Shown: positions 54,954 through 63,492, numbered from the stretch's first letter. The stretch: 64,000 nt of DNA from Reichenbachiella sp. (GCF_033344935.1 NZ_JAWPMM010000001.1:2156001-2220000); one strand, 5' to 3'. Notes: generated by a model not told the origin, from the sequence alone. Made by a program: numbers and translations.

Positions 54954-54965
54954 AATCGCTAACAT
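54954..54965. repeat. Right 12-bp inverted repeat of cassette-like unit
   Basis: AATCGCTAACAT, the exact reverse complement of the left copy at 54473-54484. It lies about 20 bp before the small gene's ATG on the minus strand. A 7-bp hairpin (TAAAGTG, 7-base loop, CACTTTA, 54971-54991) lies just outside it. Confidence 0.6.
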
Positions 54966-55086
54966 TCGTGTAAAGTGACCAGTGCACTTTATCCGCACTG
55001 CATCATTTCAAAAGTAATTGATTCTTCGTCTTCGAGAAGTACAAGTGAAAGGAAAAATGCGCAGTAATCTTTTGTATCAAATTAGC

Positions 55087-55120
55087 AGATGCCAAGACCT
55101 TTTTTGAAGTCTTAGCATCT
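55087..55120. terminator. Stem-loop at the 3' end of the FAH-family gene
   Basis: AGATGC-C-AAGAC (55087-55098), 10-base loop, GTCTT-A-GCATCT (55109-55120). It lies 8 bp beyond the stop of the minus-strand FAH gene and is followed by T-runs only on the plus strand. Confidence 0.55.
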
Positions 55121-55127
55121 ACTCTTT

Positions 55128-55733
55128 TTATTTTACTTCAAACTCCAACTTATTCTCACCCTCTAGCGTAGCCAAAAGCTTGTCGCCTGCTTTTACCAAA
55201 CCTACGCCGTGAGCTGGCGTACCACTCAAAATGATATCTCCGGGGTTCAAAGTCATAAACTGCGATATATGCGCAATGATCTGTGGTAGCGTATATACCA
55301 TCAAAGAAGAATTGCCGGTCTGCACGCGCTCTCCATTTAGATCCAAGGCGAAATTGATATCTCCCTTGAATTGATCCAAAGAAACAAAATCAGAGATAGG
55401 CGTAGCGCCGTCAAAGCCTTTGGCCAAAGCCCATGGGCCTTTGTTCTCTCTGCTTTTGGCCAACACATCTTTGGCGGTAAAGTCGATGCACACAGCTACT
55501 GCATCCACATGATTCAAGGCATCTGCTTCACTGATGTTTTTTCCAGCTTTTGAAATCTTGAAAGCCAACTCTACTTCATAGGCTAATTCGTTAGAAACAG
55601 CAGGTATTTCGAAAGGCGCATTGTTTGTAAGTAGGGTAGTTTCTGGTTTGGTGAAGATAATGGGTGCCCATTTTGGCGATGGCATTTCTTCTGGTGTGTT
55701 GACGTAGTTTTTTCCTATTCCTATGATGGTCAT
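55128..55733 (-). CDS. Fumarylacetoacetate hydrolase family protein
   Basis: A 201-aa enzyme of the FAH superfamily, which hydrolyses or decarboxylates acylpyruvates and similar 2-oxo acids. It has the standard IIGIGKNYVN opening, the metal-binding Glu-x-Glu in AYEVELAFKI (about residues 67-76), an Asp in VCIDFTAKD and the conserved KGFDGATPISDF and ILSGTPAHGVG stretches. The length is that of single-domain acylpyruvase-type members (YcgM-like). It is divergent from the GntP operon across 192 bp and might act on an oxo acid from that pathway; this is a guess. Confidence 0.88.
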   Translation of the reverse strand: MTIIGIGKNYVNTPEEMPSPKWAPIIFTKPETTLLTNNAPFEIPAVSNELAYEVELAFKISKAGKNISEADALNHVDAVAVCIDFTAKDVLAKSRENKGPWALAKGFDGATPISDFVSLDQFKGDINFALDLNGERVQTGNSSLMVYTLPQIIAHISQFMTLNPGDIILSGTPAHGVGLVKAGDKLLATLEGENKLEFEVK

Positions 55734-55925
55734 GAGCTATTTATTTTAATATTTCATGCAATGATAATTGATTGTATGTAATTCGTTATCGAACACGGAA
55801 AGAAAATACTACAATTTCAGAAGGTCTTAGAACACCATTGAGCATCAAAACACCACCATCCGTATATTTTTTTTCTCAGTAGGCTTTTATTGATTTTACT
55901 TTCTTCTGGAATCTAAAACCTTACT

Positions 55926-57239
55926 ATGCCATTATTGATTGTCGTTGTTGGAATCGCGATCCTCTTTGTTCTCATTGCAGTCTTCAAACTCAATGCTTTT
56001 CTTTCTTTCATTATCACTTGCCTGTTTGTTGGTATCAGCCAAGGGATGGAATTGTCTGCGGTGGCACAGTCCATACAGACTGGTATAGGAAATACCTTAG
56101 GTTTCCTAGTGGTCATTCTGGGGTTAGGTGCCATGTTGGGTAAACTGGTAGCTGATAGCGGTGCCGCACAAAGAATCACTTCGGCCTTGGTGGCCAAATT
56201 TGGTGAGAAGTACATCCAATGGGCCGTTGTTTTGGCCGGATTTATTGTGGGCATCCCAATGTTCTATTCAGTAGGGTTTGTGATTCTTATTCCACTCGTT
56301 TTTACAGTGGCAGCGTCCACGGGACTGCCTTTGATATATGTAGGATTGCCGATGCTCACTTCCCTGTCAGTAACGCATGGTTTTTTGCCACCGCATCCTG
56401 CGCCTACTGCTATCGCCATTATGTTCGATGCGGATATTGGAAAAACGCTCTTGTACGGGATTATCATCGCCATACCTGCCATAGTGGTAGCCGGACCTTT
56501 GTTTGCCCGATCAATCAAAAAGATTAAAGGCTCACCCATGAAGGAATTTTACAATCCGGTAATTTTAAAGGATAATGAAATGCCTGGGATGGCAGTTAGT
56601 GTTTGTACTGCCTTACTTCCTGTCATCTTAATTGGGCTATCTACAGGTATCGGCCAGTTTTTAAATGCGGGGAAAACCAAAACCATCGTTGAATTTATTG
56701 GGAACCCCATGATTGCGATGTTGATTTCTGTATTGGTAGGCATTTACACATTAGGACTCTCCAGAGGGAAGCAGATGAAAACCATTATGGATTCGCTGGC
56801 CAGCGCCATCTCCGGTATTACGATGGTTTTGCTCATTATTGCTGGTGCTGGAGCACTCAAGCAGATTCTGACAGATAGTGGCGTCAGCGAGTATATCGGA
56901 GAACTACTTAGAGGCTCATCAATTTCACCTTTATTGTTGGCTTGGTTGATAGCGACAGTGATTCGCGTTTGCGTGGGATCTGCTACGGTTGCAGGGCTGA
57001 CCGCTGCAGGTATCGTATTGCCCTTAATTGCCGGATCAGGTGTAAGTCCCGAACTCATGGTGATAGCTGTAGGCTCAGGGAGTTTGATGCTCTCGCATGT
57101 CAATGATGGCGGCTTTTGGATGTTCAAGGAGTATTTCAACCTTTCGGTAAAAGAAACCTTGTCTACCTGGACGATTATGGAAACCAGTGTTGGCGTCATT
57201 GGCCTTGTGGGCGTATTAATTTTAGACTCAATTATATAA
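55926..57239 (+). CDS. GntP-family permease
   Basis: A 437-aa membrane protein with about 12-13 helices, of the GntP gluconate/serine-type transporter family. The segment GTLVVILGLGAMLGKLVADSG is characteristic in form (here TLGFLVVILGLGAMLGKL), as is GFLPPHPAPTAIA near residue 155 and GSGSLMLSHVNDGGFW late in the sequence. Family members import gluconate, D-serine or similar small acids together with protons. The downstream D-amino-acid genes suggest D-serine, D-threonine or a related compound as substrate. It is 10 bp before the RidA gene and heads the operon. Confidence 0.92.
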   Translation: MPLLIVVVGIAILFVLIAVFKLNAFLSFIITCLFVGISQGMELSAVAQSIQTGIGNTLGFLVVILGLGAMLGKLVADSGAAQRITSALVAKFGEKYIQWAVVLAGFIVGIPMFYSVGFVILIPLVFTVAASTGLPLIYVGLPMLTSLSVTHGFLPPHPAPTAIAIMFDADIGKTLLYGIIIAIPAIVVAGPLFARSIKKIKGSPMKEFYNPVILKDNEMPGMAVSVCTALLPVILIGLSTGIGQFLNAGKTKTIVEFIGNPMIAMLISVLVGIYTLGLSRGKQMKTIMDSLASAISGITMVLLIIAGAGALKQILTDSGVSEYIGELLRGSSISPLLLAWLIATVIRVCVGSATVAGLTAAGIVLPLIAGSGVSPELMVIAVGSGSLMLSHVNDGGFWMFKEYFNLSVKETLSTWTIMETSVGVIGLVGVLILDSII

Positions 57240-57249
57240 AAAGAATACA

Positions 57250-57714
57250 ATGGATATTTCACCTTCAGAAAAAGCAAAAGAATTAGGATTAGAGTTTCCT
57301 CCGGCACCCCAGCCAGCGGGTGTATATCGTCCCGTATTGGTGGTAGATAAGTTTCTCTATGTATCAGGTCAAGCCCCGATGCAAATGGATGGGACCCTTA
57401 TGCAGGGCCGTGTGGGTGACCATGTGGATATGGAATTTGGAAAACTGGCGGCTCGTCAAACTGCTTTGACCATGCTTTCAACCATTCAGACACATTTTGG
57501 CTCTTTGGATAAAATCAAACGCGTGGTAAAAGTATTGGGCATGGTCAATTGTACGCCTGATTTCATTAGACAGCCTTATGTGATCAATGGGTTTAGTGAA
57601 TTGCTGGCCGAACTATGGGGGCGCGAATATGGCATAGGCGTTCGAAGCGCGGTAGGTATGATGTTGCCCGACGGCATTCCGGTGGAAATAGAAGCAGTGT
57701 TTGAATTGCACTAA
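57250..57714 (+). CDS. RidA-family enamine/imine deaminase
   Basis: A 154-aa protein of the YjgF/YER057c/UK114 (RidA) family; most such proteins hydrolyse reactive 2-imino or enamine intermediates that PLP enzymes release. Visible are YVSGQAPMQMDG, MLSTIQTHFGSLDKIKRVVKVLGMV and the C-terminal VRSAVGMMLPDGIPVEIEAVFEL, where the arginine binds the substrate carboxylate. The length is longer than the typical 130 aa, as in the Rid4-7-like members. The gene directly abuts the following PLP enzyme gene (stop and ATG adjacent), which supports a joint role. Confidence 0.88.
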   Translation: MDISPSEKAKELGLEFPPAPQPAGVYRPVLVVDKFLYVSGQAPMQMDGTLMQGRVGDHVDMEFGKLAARQTALTMLSTIQTHFGSLDKIKRVVKVLGMVNCTPDFIRQPYVINGFSELLAELWGREYGIGVRSAVGMMLPDGIPVEIEAVFELH

Positions 57715-58818
57715 ATGATGTCTGAAATTGAATGGTATAAGGTAAAACAAGAGGATGGGGTGGTGACACCCGCCTTGCTCGTATATCCCGATCGGATCAA
57801 ACAGAACATTGGAAAAATGATCGAGCTATCTGGGGATGTCGACAAGTTACGGCCGCATGTTAAGACTCATAAATCAGTTGATATCATCAAACTTCAATTG
57901 GCGCATGGCATCACCAAGTTCAAATGTGCCACGCTGTCAGAGGCTGAACTGCTAGCGACTTCAGGTGCCGAAGATGTGCTCCTGGCCATGCAGCCTGTTG
58001 GACCAAATGTTCCGAGGTTATTTGAGTTGATTGCCAAATTTCCAGTATGTAATTTTTCCACGCTAGTGGATAATGAAAAAACAGCCGTTGAGATTTCAAG
58101 ATTAGCACAACAAAAGGGGCTGACAGCCTCTCTTTGGCTAGATATAAATAATGGCATGGATCGAACGGGAATATCGCCAGGCCCGGAAACTATATGCATA
58201 TATGAATTCATGGCCAACGATCCTTTTTTGAATGTCAAAGGCCTTCATGTTTATGATGGTCATATTCATCACAAGGATTTAGAATTGAGAAAAAACGCTT
58301 GTAACGACGATTTTAATTCAGTGGAAAGTCTGAGAAGTGCAATAGAAAAAAAGCAGTTACCTTTTCCTACAGTGGTAGCCGGAGGTACGCCTACTTTTAC
58401 TATTCACAAAGATCGGAAAGATGTTCAACTAAGTCCTGGCACTCCGCTACTTTGGGATGCTGGCTATGCTCAGGCGTTTCCAGACCTGTCTTTCGAGCTG
58501 GCGGCTGTAGTCGCTACACGGATTGTGAGCCAACCATCTTCAGATTTGCTTTGCTTGGATCTGGGTTACAAGTCTGTAGCCAGTGAGATGGAGCTGCCAA
58601 GGGTAAAGTTTCTTGGCGGTCATGATTTTGAAATAGTCGGACACAATGAAGAACATATGGTGGTTCGTACGCACGAAGCACATGCCTATGAAATAGGTCA
58701 ACTTCTATATGCTGTGCCTATTCATATTTGTCCTACAGTAGTGAAGTATGATGAAATGCTCGTTATAGAAAAAAATGAACTCACCGCCACTTGGCCAGTT
58801 GGAACTCGATCTCACTAA
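57715..58818 (+). CDS. D-threonine aldolase / D-serine dehydratase family PLP enzyme
   Basis: A 367-aa fold-type III (alanine-racemase-fold) PLP enzyme. The Schiff-base lysine lies in the motif LRPHVKTHKS (Lys50), the PLP barrel follows (LWLDINNGMDRTG, VVAGGTPTFTIH), and the C-terminal beta-domain carries the zinc motif HIC (His337, Cys339) typical of D-threonine aldolase and the eukaryotic-type D-serine dehydratase. It acts on D-3-hydroxy amino acids: either cleavage to glycine and an aldehyde or dehydration to a 2-oxo acid via an enamine. The adjacent RidA gene favours dehydration. The start may be either of two consecutive ATG codons. Confidence 0.88.
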   Translation: MMSEIEWYKVKQEDGVVTPALLVYPDRIKQNIGKMIELSGDVDKLRPHVKTHKSVDIIKLQLAHGITKFKCATLSEAELLATSGAEDVLLAMQPVGPNVPRLFELIAKFPVCNFSTLVDNEKTAVEISRLAQQKGLTASLWLDINNGMDRTGISPGPETICIYEFMANDPFLNVKGLHVYDGHIHHKDLELRKNACNDDFNSVESLRSAIEKKQLPFPTVVAGGTPTFTIHKDRKDVQLSPGTPLLWDAGYAQAFPDLSFELAAVVATRIVSQPSSDLLCLDLGYKSVASEMELPRVKFLGGHDFEIVGHNEEHMVVRTHEAHAYEIGQLLYAVPIHICPTVVKYDEMLVIEKNELTATWPVGTRSH

Positions 58819-58845
58819 TATTAATTACTAACTAAAAACATAGAC

Positions 58846-59907
58846 ATGTTCATATTTGATGCACACTTAGATCTTTCGATGAATGCTCTGGAGTGGAACC
58901 GCGATTTGCGATGGACTGTAGAAGAAATTCGAGCAAGCGAAGCTGGTATGACTGACAAGCCGGATAGGGGAAGAGGTACAGTTTCATTTGATGCGTTAAG
59001 AAAAGGAAACGTAGGTCTATGCGTAGCTACACAAATTGCACGCTATGTAAAAAAATCTAGCTCGCTTCCCGGTTGGCACTCACCTGAGCAAGCCTGGTCG
59101 CAAACCCAGGGGCAGTTGGCCTGGTACAAGGCCATGGAAGAAGCGGGCGAAATGGTTCAAATTACCAACAAGCAGCAGTTGGAGAGTCATCTGAAAGACT
59201 GGAACGACCCAGCGACTCAGTCACCAATTGGCTATATACTCAGTCTGGAAGGCGCTGATTCCATTGTAACCATCGATCACTTGGAACGATCGTTCAAACA
59301 GGGCTTAAGAGCGATTGGGCCAGCACATTACGGACCGGGAACTTATGCTCACGGGACGGATTCTGTTGGTGGGATTGGTCAGAAAGGAAAGGCTTTGCTC
59401 AAGAAGATTGAAGAATTGAACTTGATTCTGGATGCGACACATCTGTGTGATCAGAGCTTTTGGGAAACCATGAAGGTCTACGATGGCCCGGTCTGGGCCA
59501 GCCACAACAACTGCCGAAAATTCGTGAATCACAATCGCCAATATGCAGATGAACAAATCTTGGAACTGATCGAACGAAAGGCTGTAATTGGGATTGCTCT
59601 AGATGCCTGGATGATGGTGCCCAACTGGGTGAGGGGAGCATCCACTCCGCAAAGTATGGGTGTAACATTGACACAGATGATCGACAACATCGATCATATC
59701 TGTCAAATGGCCGGCAATTCATTTCACGTAGGTATTGGTACTGATCTGGACGGTGCATTCGGTACGGAGCAGTGCCCAAGTGACCTGGATACGATCGCTG
59801 ACTTACAAAAAGTGCCAGCCATGTTGCAAGCCAAAGGGTATAACATTTCGGATATCGAAAATATCATGAGTAAGAACTTCTTAGATTTTCTGAGAAGCGT
59901 TTGGTAA
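58846..59907 (+). CDS. M19-family (membrane-type) dipeptidase
   Basis: A 353-aa zinc dipeptidase of the renal-dipeptidase family. The metal motif HLDL (FIFDAHLDLSMN) begins the protein; the bridging Glu lies in ILSLEGADSI, other ligands in LDATHLCDQSFWE and VWASHNNCR, and an Asp in VGIGTDLDGAFG. Family members accept dipeptides with a D-residue at the C-terminal side, which fits the neighbouring D-amino-acid enzyme. No signal peptide is evident, so it should act in the cytosol on peptides imported by the permease or another carrier. It ends the operon; the relic helicase tail begins 13 bp after its stop. Confidence 0.9.
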   Translation: MFIFDAHLDLSMNALEWNRDLRWTVEEIRASEAGMTDKPDRGRGTVSFDALRKGNVGLCVATQIARYVKKSSSLPGWHSPEQAWSQTQGQLAWYKAMEEAGEMVQITNKQQLESHLKDWNDPATQSPIGYILSLEGADSIVTIDHLERSFKQGLRAIGPAHYGPGTYAHGTDSVGGIGQKGKALLKKIEELNLILDATHLCDQSFWETMKVYDGPVWASHNNCRKFVNHNRQYADEQILELIERKAVIGIALDAWMMVPNWVRGASTPQSMGVTLTQMIDNIDHICQMAGNSFHVGIGTDLDGAFGTEQCPSDLDTIADLQKVPAMLQAKGYNISDIENIMSKNFLDFLRSVW

Positions 59908-59920
59908 GAAGTAGCGGATG

Positions 59921-59991
59921 ATCTCCTTCTTCCGCAACCAACTTTATTCTTATTGCGATTCGCAAAGAACTCTTGCTTTCGGAGTTGTTTT
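59921..59991 (-). pseudogene. Relic of a DEAD-box helicase 3' end
   Basis: Read on the minus strand this stretch gives QLRKQEFFANRNKNKVGCGRRR, almost the C-terminus of the intact helicase gene (RRKQEFFANRKKNGGGGGRRR). Aligned without gaps, 58 of 71 bases match 61962-62032 by my count. The relic has lost the stop codon and has no helicase sequence upstream of it. It is in the same orientation as the intact gene, 2 kb away, so the pair forms direct repeats around the phosphoesterase and arsenite-pump genes. Confidence 0.75.
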
Positions 59992-60012
59992 GGTCAGTTT
60001 TTAAATCAGATT

Positions 60013-60741
60013 TTACTTAGCCAGACGAAGCCCTTCAGCAAAAGAATTGTCAAAATCACTATTCTCAACGGCTTGTGCGGCTTTTTCTACATCGTACGCT
60101 ACTCTTTTGAAAGTGACTGAAAGCGTGTCCGGGTTGAAGGATGAGGTAGATTGACCGAGTTCGACTATGGCATAACAAATGCGCGGATCGCCATCTTTTG
60201 GCTTGCCAACAGAACCAATATTTATTACGTGTTTGAAAGTACTCTCGTCTTTTATCACACGGTGAAAAGGTTTGTGCGTGTGACCACATAACAGTACATC
60301 TTCCTGCTGGGATTTCATCATCTCTAAAACTTCGGCTTCAGGATAATCCTCAACCATATAGTCGTTGATTGCTTTCACACTACCATGAACCATCAACAGA
60401 TTGAATGGCTTGTCGTTGGTAACAAACGACAAGGATATATGTCTGGGAAGGTTGATGAGATATGCTCTGTTTTCATCACTCACCAAAGATCGAGTCAGTG
60501 TTCTATTGGACTGCGGAGCTTCCTTGGAAATAGGTTCCAATAAGGCCTCGTCATGATTTCCCATGAGGGTAGGAATGCTTCTTTTTCGTATGGCATGGAT
60601 CACTTTATTTGGCCATACATTGTAACCTACCAAATCGCCTAAACAATAAACAGCATCCACCTGTTGCGAATCCAAATCGTCGAAAAAGGACTCGAGGGCA
60701 GGAAAATTGGCGTGAATGTCTGAAAAGAAAGCTATTTTCAT
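60013..60741 (-). CDS. Calcineurin-like metallophosphoesterase
   Basis: A 242-aa cytosolic phosphoesterase. The metal-binding motifs of the superfamily are in order: FFSDIHANFPAL (residues about 5-16), GDLVGYN, LMGNHDEALL, VHG and GHTHKPFH. The closest type is the YfcE/MJ0936-like phosphodiesterases that act on small phosphodiesters; the substrate is unknown. The gene starts 4 bp after the arsenite pump stop, so both are expressed together, an unusual pairing. It lies inside the segment flanked by the two helicase tails. Confidence 0.9.
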   Translation of the reverse strand: MKIAFFSDIHANFPALESFFDDLDSQQVDAVYCLGDLVGYNVWPNKVIHAIRKRSIPTLMGNHDEALLEPISKEAPQSNRTLTRSLVSDENRAYLINLPRHISLSFVTNDKPFNLLMVHGSVKAINDYMVEDYPEAEVLEMMKSQQEDVLLCGHTHKPFHRVIKDESTFKHVINIGSVGKPKDGDPRICYAIVELGQSTSSFNPDTLSVTFKRVAYDVEKAAQAVENSDFDNSFAEGLRLAK

Positions 60742-60745
60742 TCTT

Positions 60746-61792
60746 TTAGGCTTTTTGCGTATCGTAGTATTTCTTTTTCAACCAAAATGAAACTCTTACT
60801 AGCAATATCAGCGCAGGAACTTCTACCAACGGACCAATTACGCCGGCAAAAGCTTGTCCAGAATTCAAGCCGAAAACCGCGATCGCCACAGCAATCGCCA
60901 ATTCAAAATTGTTGCCTGCAGCTGTAAAGGCTACCGAAGCTGTTTTGTCATATGTTGCGCCCATGGCTTTGGTGAAGAAAAAACCAATGATAAACATCAA
61001 TGTAAAATAGACCAGTAGTGGAATGGCAATAATTAATACGTCCATTGGAATTTGAACAATCAACTCACCCTTTAAGGAAAACATGACGACAATCGTAAAT
61101 AGTAGAGCAATCAAAGTCATGGGTGAGATAGTAGGAATAAATTTTTGGGTGTACCAATCTTCGCCTTTCAGTTTGACTAAAAACAACCGGCTAAACATTC
61201 CCAATACAAATGGAATACCTAAATAAATAGCAACACTTTCGGCTATGGTGGCAATAGAAATATCTACAATCGCGCCTTCAAAACCGAAATAGGGAGGAAG
61301 AACCGTAATGAAAATCCAGGCATAAAAACTATAGGCAAATACTTGAAAAATACTGTTTAAAGCGACCAGGCCAGCGCCATATTCGCTGCTTCCTTCAGCC
61401 AGATCGTTCCATACCAAAACCATGGCAATACATCGAGCCAATCCAATCAGAATGAGACCGACCATGTATTCGGGATAGTCTCTTAAAAAGGTAATGGCCA
61501 ATACGAACATGAGTACTGGGCCGATGATCCAATTGAGAATGAGTGAAATGGAAAGAATTTTGGTGTTTCTAAATACTTTGGGCAACAGGGCATAATTGAC
61601 TTTGGCCAAAGGTGGATACATCATGAGGATCAACCCAATAGCAATTGGAATGTTGGTCGTTCCGCTATTGAACGAATTAATGATGTTGGGAAATGTAGGA
61701 ATGAAGTAGCCGATTCCAACTCCTATTGCCATTGCTACAAATATCCAGAGGGTTAGGTTTTTGTCTAGAAAGCTTAATTTTTTTGCTGCCAT
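60746..61792 (-). CDS. arsB: ACR3-family arsenite efflux transporter
   Basis: A 348-aa transporter with ten predicted helices that exports arsenite (and in some cases antimonite). The ACR3 hallmarks are [20 protein letters not shown], whose cysteine is essential in studied members, [12 protein letters not shown], and the C-terminal half with [38 protein letters not shown]. Arsenate reductase (arsC) and arsR genes are not visible on either side; the neighbours are a phosphoesterase and a helicase. The promoter upstream contains a palindrome at its -7 box that would suit an ArsR-type repressor encoded elsewhere. Confidence 0.93.
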   Translation of the reverse strand: MAAKKLSFLDKNLTLWIFVAMAIGVGIGYFIPTFPNIINSFNSGTTNIPIAIGLILMMYPPLAKVNYALLPKVFRNTKILSISLILNWIIGPVLMFVLAITFLRDYPEYMVGLILIGLARCIAMVLVWNDLAEGSSEYGAGLVALNSIFQVFAYSFYAWIFITVLPPYFGFEGAIVDISIATIAESVAIYLGIPFVLGMFSRLFLVKLKGEDWYTQKFIPTISPMTLIALLFTIVVMFSLKGELIVQIPMDVLIIAIPLLVYFTLMFIIGFFFTKAMGATYDKTASVAFTAAGNNFELAIAVAIAVFGLNSGQAFAGVIGPLVEVPALILLVRVSFWLKKKYYDTQKA

Positions 61793-61824
61793 TATTTATG
61801 ATTTGAATTGAAATCGCGAATATT

Positions 61825-61861
61825 ATATTGCAATATTACGATGAATATCCATGTGCTCAAA
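61825..61861 (-). promoter_or_regulatory. Promoter and operator of the arsenite pump operon
   Basis: On the minus strand: TTTG (61858-61861), 19-bp spacer, TAATATTG (61831-61838), a seven-of-eight match to the Bacteroidota -7 element. The perfect palindrome ATATTGCAATAT (61825-61836) overlaps the -7 box, a placement typical of ArsR/SmtB repressor sites. Confidence 0.6.
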
Positions 61862-61959
61862 ACATTATTGAGAATTGAAATCAAGGACTTAATAAATTAT
61901 TGACTCAATAGTTCAGAATAGCGATTGTAATCTGTATTCCAATCGATGTGAAATAGGCT

Positions 61960-63213
61960 TTATCTCCTTCTTCCGCCTCCGCCGCCATTCTTCTTGCGAT
62001 TGGCAAAAAACTCTTGCTTACGGCGTTGCTTTTCTTTGTTCCATTCTTTTTTCTCGGCCTCAGTCATGGGCTTTTCGGTTTGAGGGAATGGGTTACTTTT
62101 AATGACCTGGAGCGTGGTCTTAGTCAGTTTCTCAATCGCTTTGATGCGACTGTTTTCTTCTGGTTCGCAGAGGGATATGGCATTGCCTGCTTCACCTGCT
62201 CGACCTGATCTTCCGATTCTATGTACGTAAGTTTCTGCTTCTTCTGGCACATCGTAGTTGATCACATACTTCAGCTTATCGATGTCAATTCCACGAGCGG
62301 CGATATCCGTAGCTACCAACACTCTGATGTGGCCTGATTTGAAGTCTTTCAGTGCTTTCTGTCTTTGATTCTGCGCCTTGTCGCCATGAATGGCTGCTGA
62401 CTTTATTTTCTTTTTGTGCAATTCTCGAGCAATACGGTCTGCCCCATGTTTAGTCCGGCTAAAAACCAACACCTGATCGATTTTTTGGTCAGTAAGAATG
62501 TGCAGCAACAACTTCTTTTTATCCGCACGATTGGTATAAAACAAGAATTGCTGTATGGTTTCTGCTGTCGAGGATACCGGGTTTACTTCGATCTTCTTAG
62601 GGTTAGTCAGGATCTCATTGGCCAATTTCAGGATACTATTGGGCATGGTCGCTGAGAAGAACAAGGATTGTCTTTTCTTAGGTAAGTAGGTGAGGAGCTT
62701 CTTTACATCATTTACAAATCCCATATCGAGCATGCGATCCGCTTCGTCCAAAACGAAGATTTTCACCTGATCCAAAGAGATGTATCCCTGACTAATCAAG
62801 TCCAATAATCTACCAGGTGTAGCTACCAAAAGGTGAACACCTCTTTTGAGTTTGTCTACCTGACTGCCTTGCTTCACCCCACCAAAAATCACGGCATGTT
62901 TCAAGTTGGTGTATTTGCTGTAGAGACGGATATTGTCTTCGATCTGAATGGCCAACTCACGAGTAGGCGTCACGATCAAAGAAAGCAATTGTGGTTTGCC
63001 GCCTTGTCCGCCTTCCATCTCATGAATACGCTGAATGATCGGGATGGCAAAGGCCGCTGTTTTACCTGTACCGGTCTGTGCGGAGCCTAATACGTCGTTT
63101 TGATCCAACACCAAGGGTATGGCTTTGGCTTGAATGGCAGTAGGTTCGGTGTAGTTTTTATCTTTCAACGCCTTAAGTATAGGCGCTATGAGGGGCAATT
63201 CTTCGAATGTCAT
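61960..63213 (-). CDS. DEAD-box RNA helicase (RhlE-like)
   Basis: An ATP-dependent RNA helicase, 417 aa from the ATG at 63213 (MTFEELPLIAPILKAL), which is the usual start before the Q motif (YTEPTAIQAKAIPLVL). Further motifs in order: I AQTGTGKTAAF, Ia PTRELAIQ, II VLDEADRMLDMG, III FSATMP, IV-V VLVFSRTKHGADR and DIAARGIDID, VI HRIGRSGRAGEAG. A basic, glycine-rich tail ends NGGGGGRRR. It probably acts in ribosome assembly or RNA turnover. The -7 box at 63262 overlaps an alternative upstream ATG (63264), which supports the shorter form. A degraded copy of its last 70 bases lies at 59921-59991. Confidence 0.94.
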   Translation of the reverse strand: MTFEELPLIAPILKALKDKNYTEPTAIQAKAIPLVLDQNDVLGSAQTGTGKTAAFAIPIIQRIHEMEGGQGGKPQLLSLIVTPTRELAIQIEDNIRLYSKYTNLKHAVIFGGVKQGSQVDKLKRGVHLLVATPGRLLDLISQGYISLDQVKIFVLDEADRMLDMGFVNDVKKLLTYLPKKRQSLFFSATMPNSILKLANEILTNPKKIEVNPVSSTAETIQQFLFYTNRADKKKLLLHILTDQKIDQVLVFSRTKHGADRIARELHKKKIKSAAIHGDKAQNQRQKALKDFKSGHIRVLVATDIAARGIDIDKLKYVINYDVPEEAETYVHRIGRSGRAGEAGNAISLCEPEENSRIKAIEKLTKTTLQVIKSNPFPQTEKPMTEAEKKEWNKEKQRRKQEFFANRKKNGGGGGRRR

Positions 63214-63261
63214 AAAATGCAATAAAGTGCTGAAATGCACTTTTGGCATTTCTCTGTGGCG

Positions 63262-63287
63262 CAAAGGTAGACATTAGTAAGACTAAT
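63262..63287 (-). promoter_or_regulatory. Helicase promoter with an inverted repeat
   Basis: On the minus strand TACCTTTG (63262-63269) is an exact TAnnTTTG match, 49 bp before the ATG at 63213. Directly upstream lies a perfect inverted repeat, ATTAGT-AAG-ACTAAT (63273-63287), well placed to bind a repressor or activator. Confidence 0.45.
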
Positions 63288-63492
63288 CGGTTAGGATATG
63301 AAAAATAGATTTTTTCTTGCCAAAGTACTGGATGCCATCATGCATTTTTGATGTGAACTCTGTTGATCAACTAAGTGTTTTAATGCTATTTTATAGCTTA
63401 TAGGGCACTTTATTGCTGGTAAATTATTACTTGTAATTGTTCTCGGAAATTCACAAATTACTAATACTAAAGTAACTGAACCCCTTAAGCTT

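Noticed and set aside
56744-57307. 187-codon minus-strand frame within the GntP gene
   Set aside because: Long antisense frame opposite a well-supported permease; composition is the mirror of a membrane protein and no family is recognised.
59921-59991. Possibility that the relic helicase tail is simply a terminator or chance match
   Set aside because: The 71-bp gapless match keeps the same reading frame of the helicase tail (QEFFANR) and ends at the stop codon, which chance does not explain.
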